Notes under the pieces: generated by a model | Told to the model about the DNA's origin: nothing | The model's input: only the letters and a program-made list of their open reading frames with translations | Database searches by the model: none | Assembly (NCBI GenBank): GCA_023475835.1 | Contig: JAMCVM010000011.1 | Span: 1-48,162 of the forward strand | Direction: 5' to 3' | Length of the DNA: 48,162 nt | Source: Bacillota bacterium | GTDB taxonomy: Bacteria > Bacillota > Sulfobacillia > Sulfobacillales > Sulfobacillaceae | Made by a program: the position numbers and the translations under genes | Shown here: piece after piece, positions 42,953 through 48,162 of the stretch | Layout: each line of letters begins with the position of its first letter | Position numbering within the stretch: position 1 is the first letter of the stretch

Positions 42953-43957
42953 TTAAGAGGCGTCAATGACATGGGAGATCGCGTCCGCGGTCAGTGGGCC
43001 TTCGCCAATCTTACGAATCGCCGCTCCGGTTGCGTAAAACTCCAAGTTAAAGGCAGGGACTTCAACCGTCCCATTTTCCTCGTACAGATAGTTGGTGTTG
43101 TCAATGCGCATATACTGACCAGGAAATCCCCCGGTATACATAATCTCGGTTTCTTCGATATGGGTGTCAATGTGTACTCCAGCTACGCCATTTGCGCCCA
43201 TGGCGGCGGCATCGCGACGAAGCATGCGGGTGGCGACTTCTCGAGTCAGACTGAAACGCTGGCTAACCCCGGATAGTTCTTGGTTTTGGCCGTACGACGA
43301 GGTAGAAATCTGCCGTGTCCGATACCCGACCGGCATCACGTGCCAATGGTAGCCCAGGGCAAGACCCACTGGCATCCAACCGATTTGAGCCAGTTTAAAG
43401 AACTCTTCCCCCGACAGTGGGCTTACCGGAATCTTCTTGCCTTCCCGGACGCCGGTCCATTGGATGGCTGTCCCAACCACACTGACCTCAATCACCCGCT
43501 CTTGCCGAGTGACTTTGAATTGGGCGTCGATGACGGCGTGAGCGTGGGTGCCTTTGGCTTCCTGAATCAACCGGCCTACCGCTAAATCTCGACTGGCATA
43601 GTATCCGCGGATAAGGTTGCCGGCGTTGCTGTCTCCGTCAAGATATTCGCGGCCGCGAGAGTCGGTGGCGACGTGATAATACGCACTGCCTGTGACGTGG
43701 CCGAGGGGCATAATGTGTAGACCATCCGCTAAATACCAATCGGCGATGTCGAGCGTGCTCAACCAGGGGCGTTCACCGGCCTGGGTGGCCTCAATGCGAT
43801 GGAGGACACGCGTGGGCAGATTGCCGCGCTCGAGGGCATCGAGATCGTTGGCTTGGTCTTCGGGAGACAAATCATGGTAAATCGCACCCGGAGCCGGGGC
43901 TGAACCGGGGTTAGCGCTGGTCGGGTTTGGCGGCTTGGGTCGGTGAAACCAGTTCAT
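42953..43957 (-). CDS. YbjQ-like (heavy-metal-binding domain) repeat protein
   Basis: A 334-residue cytosolic protein with a Pro-rich N-terminus. Two YbjQ/UPF0145-type domains can be seen, one around residues 85-170 and one around 185-310. They share a YYHV/YHWHV motif at the strand that begins the repeat and a segment like EVATRMLRRDAAAMGANGVAGVHID. The downstream-coded relative (43991-44803) has the same layout. YbjQ is a pentameric fold sometimes called heavy-metal-binding, but no function is proven. The ATG follows GGGAGG. It is co-oriented with the other gene, 33 bases apart, so they form an operon. Confidence 0.75.
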   Translation of the reverse strand: MNWFHRPKPPNPTSANPGSAPAPGAIYHDLSPEDQANDLDALERGNLPTRVLHRIEATQAGERPWLSTLDIADWYLADGLHIMPLGHVTGSAYYHVATDSRGREYLDGDSNAGNLIRGYYASRDLAVGRLIQEAKGTHAHAVIDAQFKVTRQERVIEVSVVGTAIQWTGVREGKKIPVSPLSGEEFFKLAQIGWMPVGLALGYHWHVMPVGYRTRQISTSSYGQNQELSGVSQRFSLTREVATRMLRRDAAAMGANGVAGVHIDTHIEETEIMYTGGFPGQYMRIDNTNYLYEENGTVEVPAFNLEFYATGAAIRKIGEGPLTADAISHVIDAS

Positions 43958-43990
43958 CGAGGGTCCTCCCTTGGGAAAAGATTCTCTCGT

Positions 43991-44803
43991 CTAAGCATTG
44001 AGATCGTTGAGCGGCAAGGTAAGTTGTGGAGCGGTCAGGTTCGATTCGCGGTAGGGAACGACAGCGGTGCCTACGGCAAAGAATTCAATCACGTGATTGC
44101 CCCAGCGGTGACTGTTTTCCTCTAAATGCACCCCGACGACGCCTTTTGCCTTAGAATCCGCCGCTTCCGACTGCATCCGTTCCATGGCCAACTCGCGGGC
44201 GTCATAGAGCGCTTGGGTGAAAACGGTGAGTTCGGTGTTTTGGCCCATCTGACGAAGGGTTTGGGCCACCCCTTGATGAGCGACGTGATAGACGCACGAT
44301 CCCATTACCAGGCTAACCGGACGATACCCAGTTTGCATCAACATCCAAAAGTCTTGCCCCGAAAGATCTGAGGTAAACGGTTTGCCCTTTTGGGTTCGGT
44401 GGCTAGTGCCATCTTTGGAGCGTACGGCAGTGCCTACCGCGATGAACTCAGCGAGATGTTCGCCCCACTCGGCATGTTTGACCTCGAGGCGAACGCCTAC
44501 GATCCCGTCGGCTTTCAGCGCATCCGCCTCTTCTTCCATGCGCGTCATCGCCAGTTCGCGGGCATTGTACATGGCTTGGGAAAGCACGGTCATTTCTTGA
44601 TTTTGCCGCCAATTGGAAGCTTGATAACCGATGTGATAGATTGAAGAACCCATCACCAGACCCATGGGTTCGAAACCGGCCTGATCCACTAACACAAATT
44701 CATTGACGGTCAGGTCACTGGTGAAGACAAATGATTCGGAGGTAACGTCGAGACGGGCTAGCGCATCTTTAGGGACATCGGGAAACTGTGACTCATCTGG
44801 CAT
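43991..44803 (-). CDS. YbjQ-like tandem-domain protein
   Basis: A 270-residue protein of two similar halves. Each has a MGSxxYHxx strand (GLVMGSSIYHIGYQ and SLVMGSCVYHVAHQ), then an ARELAMxRMxxEA helix (NARELAMTRMEEEA and DARELAMERMQSEA), GIVGVRLEVKHAEWGEHLAEFIAVGTAV and GVVGVHLEENSHRWGNHVIEFFAVGTAV, read here in pieces. The halves are tandem duplicates of one YbjQ-like domain. The ATG has AGGAGG nine bases upstream. It is the first gene of a two-gene unit. Function is unknown. Confidence 0.78.
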   Translation of the reverse strand: MPDESQFPDVPKDALARLDVTSESFVFTSDLTVNEFVLVDQAGFEPMGLVMGSSIYHIGYQASNWRQNQEMTVLSQAMYNARELAMTRMEEEADALKADGIVGVRLEVKHAEWGEHLAEFIAVGTAVRSKDGTSHRTQKGKPFTSDLSGQDFWMLMQTGYRPVSLVMGSCVYHVAHQGVAQTLRQMGQNTELTVFTQALYDARELAMERMQSEAADSKAKGVVGVHLEENSHRWGNHVIEFFAVGTAVVPYRESNLTAPQLTLPLNDLNA

Positions 44804-45010
44804 GCAATGGTCCTCCTTTAGGGGACGGTATTGTCCTGATGGCGAGTTTTAGCCATCATAAAAATCGGCCAAAAAAAGAATGCTTTGGCGGACTTTCTAA
44901 CTTATTATAGCCTAACCGTTCGAATCCGCAGATTTTGCCGCCAAAGGGCAGTTGCGGAGGAGTTTTGGGCGGAGAGTCGAATCCCAAAGAATGAGGAGTG
45001 AGACGGGCGC

Positions 45011-45571
45011 ATGATTCGAGCAATTATCTGGGATTTGGGGGGAACCCTAGTCAACCCGCCGCCGGGCGGACAAGACCTAGCGCCTTTGGATACCTACCCG
45101 GGGATTCGTTTAAGGCCGGGGGCGGCTGAGGCGGTTAAAGCCATGGCCGCCCAAAGCTACCAGCAGGCCATTTTATCGAATACCGCCGTGAGCGATGACG
45201 AATCGGTGCGTCGGTTATTAGAACGGTTGGGGATCGTTCAGTTTTTTTCTGTGGTCCGGGCGACGCGGTCGGAATTGCAACCCGACCGCCCCGGAAAACC
45301 GGATGCCGCCGTTTTCATCCGTGTGCTCAACGAGTTGGGAGTGCGAGCAGAAGAGGCAGCCATGGTCGGCAACAGTTGGCCGCATGACATCGTCGGGGCG
45401 GTGGGGGTAGGCATTTTGGCGCTATGGATAACCAACCCCGAGGTTTCGGTGGGTCGGCCGACAAGGGAAACCGAGGATCACCGGGTGGTGGCGATTGATG
45501 ATGTACACCAGGTGGGATCTCAACTGGACCGATTCAACCGAACGGATGGGCCCAGATTCCCCAAAGGATGA
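45011..45571 (+). CDS. HAD-superfamily hydrolase
   Basis: A 186-residue HAD protein. The nucleophile loop is IIWDLGGTLV (Asp8), where the second aspartate of the DxDxT motif is Gly; motif II is AILSNTAV and motif III has KPDAAVF, with GNSWPHDIVGAVGVGI near the C-terminus where many have GDS. It is cytosolic. Such variants can still be phosphatases, but the missing general acid may lower the rate. The ATG follows AGGAGTGAGA. It ends 30 bases before an alcohol dehydrogenase gene. Confidence 0.75.
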   Translation: MIRAIIWDLGGTLVNPPPGGQDLAPLDTYPGIRLRPGAAEAVKAMAAQSYQQAILSNTAVSDDESVRRLLERLGIVQFFSVVRATRSELQPDRPGKPDAAVFIRVLNELGVRAEEAAMVGNSWPHDIVGAVGVGILALWITNPEVSVGRPTRETEDHRVVAIDDVHQVGSQLDRFNRTDGPRFPKG

Positions 45572-45601
45572 CGCGGCCGCTAGATATGGAGGAACGAGAC
45601 G

Positions 45602-46606
45602 ATGAAAATGAAGGCGATGGTTTTGCACGAACCGAAGCGAGCGAGTGTAGAAAGGGTAGAGAAGCCGGATGCGGCCCGCGACGGGGTGGTGGTGGCAGTG
45701 TCGCGGGCAGGAATCTGTGGCACCGACCTTAAAATCTATGACGGCGCATATTTGTCGCCGTATCCCCTAATCCCCGGTCACGAAATGTGTGGAACGGTGG
45801 TCAGTGTGGGTGCCGAGGGCGATCAACATTGGCTGGGCCAACGGGTAGGAGTGGACCCGACGATTACGTGTGGCCACTGCTATTTTTGCCAATCGCGGCA
45901 GGCCAATCACTGCGAATCCTGGAAGGCCTTAGGCGACACCATCAACGGTGGGTTTGCGGAATTTGTCGCCGCTCCCTCGGCCAATTTGTATCCATTGAGC
46001 GACGACATTTCGCCCGCGATTGGCGCATTGATCGAGCCGTTGGCCTGCGCCGAATGGGCGCTCGAGCGAATGCCCGTGCGTCCCGGATCGACGGTTTTGT
46101 TGTTTGGCATGGGGCCGATGGGCATTATTTTAATGCGACTGTTGTTGCAAGGCGGTGCTTCTAGGATCGTGGCCGTCGATTTGAGCCGAGAGCGTCTTCA
46201 GCAGGCGGAAAAATTTGGCGCTTGGAAAGCGGTGTTACCGGATGAATTGAACGATTTAAGCGGGGTCTTTCCCCGAGGCTTTGACGTGGTGGTTGACGCC
46301 ACCGGATCGGTCAAGGTGATTCGAAACGCCTTAAATTGGGTCAAAAAAGGAGGATCCTATTTGTTGTTTGGGGTCGCACCCAAAGGAGCCCTGGCAGAAG
46401 TGGAACTGTATACAGTCTATCACCGAGAGATTACCCTGTACTCGTCTATGGCCATTAATCAAAGCTACGCCCGCGCCGCAGAGATGGCAGGAATGGGAAT
46501 CCTCTCGGAAGACCTGGTCAGCCACATCTTGCCTTTGGAGCAATACTCGACCGCGATCGAATGGATTCGACGAGGAGAGGGGTTGAAGATCCAATTACAA
46601 CCGTAA
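45602..46606 (+). CDS. Zinc-dependent medium-chain alcohol/polyol dehydrogenase
   Basis: A 334-residue MDR enzyme. Catalytic zinc ligands are Cys39 (GICGTDL) and His60-Glu61 (IPGHEMCG), and a structural zinc site is formed by Cys90, Cys93, Cys96 and Cys104. The cofactor domain starts VLLFGMGPMGIILMRLLLQGG and VDLSRERL (Asp selects NAD). The pattern is that of sorbitol/threonine dehydrogenases. GGAGG precedes the ATG by nine bases. It may share a transcript with the HAD gene, giving a possible sugar-phosphate or polyol route. Confidence 0.87.
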   Translation: MKMKAMVLHEPKRASVERVEKPDAARDGVVVAVSRAGICGTDLKIYDGAYLSPYPLIPGHEMCGTVVSVGAEGDQHWLGQRVGVDPTITCGHCYFCQSRQANHCESWKALGDTINGGFAEFVAAPSANLYPLSDDISPAIGALIEPLACAEWALERMPVRPGSTVLLFGMGPMGIILMRLLLQGGASRIVAVDLSRERLQQAEKFGAWKAVLPDELNDLSGVFPRGFDVVVDATGSVKVIRNALNWVKKGGSYLLFGVAPKGALAEVELYTVYHREITLYSSMAINQSYARAAEMAGMGILSEDLVSHILPLEQYSTAIEWIRRGEGLKIQLQP

Positions 46607-46675
46607 AACCGGGGCTGATGAATCGGTTGGGCCGCTAAATTGAGGATAGCGACAGGGCTGAACCAAGATTGAGGG

Positions 46676-47578
46676 CTATTTGGCGTCGGTTCGACGGGCA
46701 TTGCCAATTTGGCGTTCCCGTCGACTGCGCTTGGCCAACTTGTCGATCAGGTGGAGATAACGAGTTAAGTCTTGCCGAGGTTCTTGAATCATCGAGGCGG
46801 TGGTGTAATCCATCACTCCCCAGGCTTGCAAGATCACTTGCAGCACTTGTTGCTGATACTCGGTAATTCCGTATCCGGCATGACTGGCAATGACTTTCAT
46901 CCGGCTAGAAAAATCCGGCATGCCAAACCCAGGCATGGTAAAAGTGGGTATCACCTTGCAAAGCGTCACCAATCGCGTGGGATCGGCGTCGATGTATGCC
47001 GCGACCGCATCGCGATAAAACGTATAGTGGAGCGTTTCGTCTTTGGCTATGGTGCGCAAGATGACGGCCAAGCCAGGGTCAGATCCAGCGACCGCCCGAG
47101 CCAAATTTAAATAAAAGACTCTGGTCGCTAATTCTTGCAAGGTGGTGTACACCATTAGGGCAAATGGGTCTCGGTATTCACTGAGCCATCCGGCTTCGAT
47201 CACGGATTTCTGTAGACTCGCGCGCCGATCAGGATCGCCGTTGCGACTCAGTAAAAGATAGACGTCTAACACGCGACCGTGCTGGTCTTCTTCTCGGGTC
47301 CAGGTATGGACAAAACGCAACAACGATGCCGGAGCTGCCGCAAAGGCATCCATTAACGTGCTGGTGAACCAGGGTAAATTGATCTCGGTCAGCATGGCAG
47401 TTTCTACGGCTAGCGTCATCTCCGGTGACAAAGTGCCCTGAGAGGCCTGCCAGGGATCGTCGATAAAGTTTCTGCCGATTTCAAAAGGCAGCAACCGATG
47501 ATATCCCCAGTCCAGATTTTGGCTCAACGTCAGATGGCGTTGGTATAGGATGTCGATGGAAGTCTCTAGTGCGCTCAC
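46676..47578 (-). CDS. Acyl-ACP desaturase-like di-iron protein
   Basis: A 300-residue ferritin-like helical protein of the plant-type acyl-ACP desaturase (FA_desaturase_2) family. The full set of di-iron ligands is present: Glu65, Glu97 with His100 (EEDQH), Glu149, and Glu181 with His184 (DETLH). In actinobacteria such proteins (DesA-like) introduce double bonds into acyl chains using oxygen and ferredoxin. The start is a GTG at 47578, after AAGGGG. No electron donor gene is nearby. It may adjust membrane fluidity, or act on another substrate such as an aryl amine. Confidence 0.85.
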   Translation of the reverse strand: MSALETSIDILYQRHLTLSQNLDWGYHRLLPFEIGRNFIDDPWQASQGTLSPEMTLAVETAMLTEINLPWFTSTLMDAFAAAPASLLRFVHTWTREEDQHGRVLDVYLLLSRNGDPDRRASLQKSVIEAGWLSEYRDPFALMVYTTLQELATRVFYLNLARAVAGSDPGLAVILRTIAKDETLHYTFYRDAVAAYIDADPTRLVTLCKVIPTFTMPGFGMPDFSSRMKVIASHAGYGITEYQQQVLQVILQAWGVMDYTTASMIQEPRQDLTRYLHLIDKLAKRSRRERQIGNARRTDAK

Positions 47579-48072
47579 AAAAGTTTCCCCTTTTTTGTCT
47601 GTCCCTTTAAGACTAGCATACCTTGCACCGTAGACCGGTCGCTTTTGGCCGTCGTCTTTCGCCCACTTGGGGCTAAAGGACCCGTAGGCTGGCGTGGCGC
47701 TAGCGTTAAAGGCTCAGGGAAATAATTTGCGAGTCGGTAGGCAATCCCAGCAGAGCGCCAGTCGGCGGCGCGCCTTCTCGGGCCCGACTGGCGCTCTTGG
47801 GCAGCTTCCGCGGTCCGCAAAAAATCTTGGTGTTGATGGTCTCCGGTCTCCGCTTCAGCTCCGGTTGCGGCGAGAGCTTGCCATCGCGCCGTCAAACGCG
47901 ACCCGACCAGCACTCTCAGCGAGCCCAATCGGACCCGAGGCCCGGGAACGACCGCGCCGTTTAACCTCTGCACGGGGGCAAAGGTTAGGGGCTTGGTCCA
48001 GGCGGTTCGCGGGCCGTCTTATGAATGGCCCCGAGCTACCACCAGATTTGAGGGCCAAGCGCCGTTCGGTGG
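47579..48072. other. GC-rich intergenic stretch with one strong hairpin
   Basis: Minus-strand frames exist (for instance 47575-47973), but they cross the 14-bp inverted repeat and look non-coding. Nothing else is recognised. The promoter of the desaturase gene should lie near its left end. Confidence 0.4.
47752..47797. terminator. 14-bp inverted repeat, possible terminator
   Basis: AGAGCGCCAGTCGG (47752-47765) pairs perfectly with CCGACTGGCGCTCT (47784-47797) around 18 bases. No T-tract follows. It lies between the right-hand SDR's stop and the desaturase start, as expected for the end of the SDR transcript. Confidence 0.5.
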
Positions 48073-48162
48073 TTAGATGCCCACCATTACCCGCCCGCCC
48101 GCCACGGGGAGAAATGCACCGGTCATAAACGAAGCGAGGTCGGAAGCTAAAAACGCCACGGT
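48073..48162 (-). CDS. C-terminus of an SDR oxidoreductase (5' part beyond the window)
   Basis: The last 29 codons of a minus-strand gene, ending TAA at 48073-48075. The peptide has VAFLASDLASFMTGAFLPV followed by AGGRVMVGI, the closing strand and helix of a short-chain dehydrogenase (the ITGQ...DGG region). The catalytic part lies outside the window, so no substrate can be suggested. Confidence 0.8.
   Translation of the reverse strand, partial: TVAFLASDLASFMTGAFLPVAGGRVMVGI

Noticed and set aside
42950-44810. CRISPR- or phage-like repeat array suggested by repeated protein blocks
   Set aside because: The repeats are protein-level tandem domains in two genes; no DNA-level direct repeat with spacers is present.
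47575-47973. 132-codon minus-strand frame
   Set aside because: Overlaps the desaturase start and runs through a perfect 14-bp inverted repeat; likely non-coding.

Overview
The window looks like chromosomal DNA from a moderately GC-rich Gram-positive bacterium of the Firmicutes type. Strong GGAGG-type ribosome binding sites precede nearly every gene, often with GTG or TTG starts. Several promoters match the TTGACA/TATAAT pattern. Three gene orders are classical for Bacillus-like genomes: thiL-tsaE-tsaB-rimI-tsaD, alr followed by a MazE/MazF-type pair, and a KimA-type potassium transporter. A Sulfobacillus-like acidophile would fit, but that is inference from recognised protein flavours and no 16S gene is present. 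No rRNA, tRNA, CRISPR array or intact insertion sequence was seen.

Layout. 1-724 has no convincing gene but contains several inverted repeats. 725-3737 (minus) is a siroheme synthase plus sulfite/nitrite reductase operon with a clear promoter. 3946-7244 holds a RodZ-like protein and two membrane proteins for envelope polysaccharide chemistry. 7508-10318 encodes glutamate formimidoyltransferase, a Gfo/Idh/MocA oxidoreductase and a methyltransferase. 10368-15497 encodes NAD(P)HX repair, alanine racemase, the RHH antitoxin/MazF pair, a class-I-amidotransferase-like hydrolase and an asparaginase-like protein. 15503-16429 has two small minus-strand genes.

16934-22807 (minus) is a seven-gene acyl-CoA catabolic cluster: alpha/beta hydrolase, PaaG-like hydratase/isomerase, three different SDRs, and a two-subunit CoA-transferase-fold enzyme. 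The two subunits resemble IpdA/IpdB of actinobacterial steroid-ring degradation. It is the most interesting system here. 23009-27372 is the thiL/tsa operon for t6A tRNA modification, with an opposing membrane-protein gene inside it. 27436-33682 carries gamma-carbonic anhydrase, MurC, IMP dehydrogenase, a KimA-like transporter and a small anchored protein.

33789-36457 has a HisA-fold paralogue that lacks the catalytic acids, an Amt ammonium transporter and a small membrane protein. 36920-41810 has a split OatA-like O-acetyltransferase/SGNH pair, a fumarylacetoacetase-family hydrolase and a D,D-carboxypeptidase. 42160-48162 has a GntR/FCD regulator, two YbjQ-like proteins, a HAD hydrolase, a zinc alcohol dehydrogenase, an acyl-ACP-desaturase-like di-iron protein, and the last codons of an SDR entering from the right edge.

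A recurrent feature is strong hairpins at gene ends that are not followed by a T-tract (15485-15519, 16863-16882, 30927-30967, 36503-36549, 47752-47797). They suggest that termination or 3'-end protection in this organism often works without a U-run.
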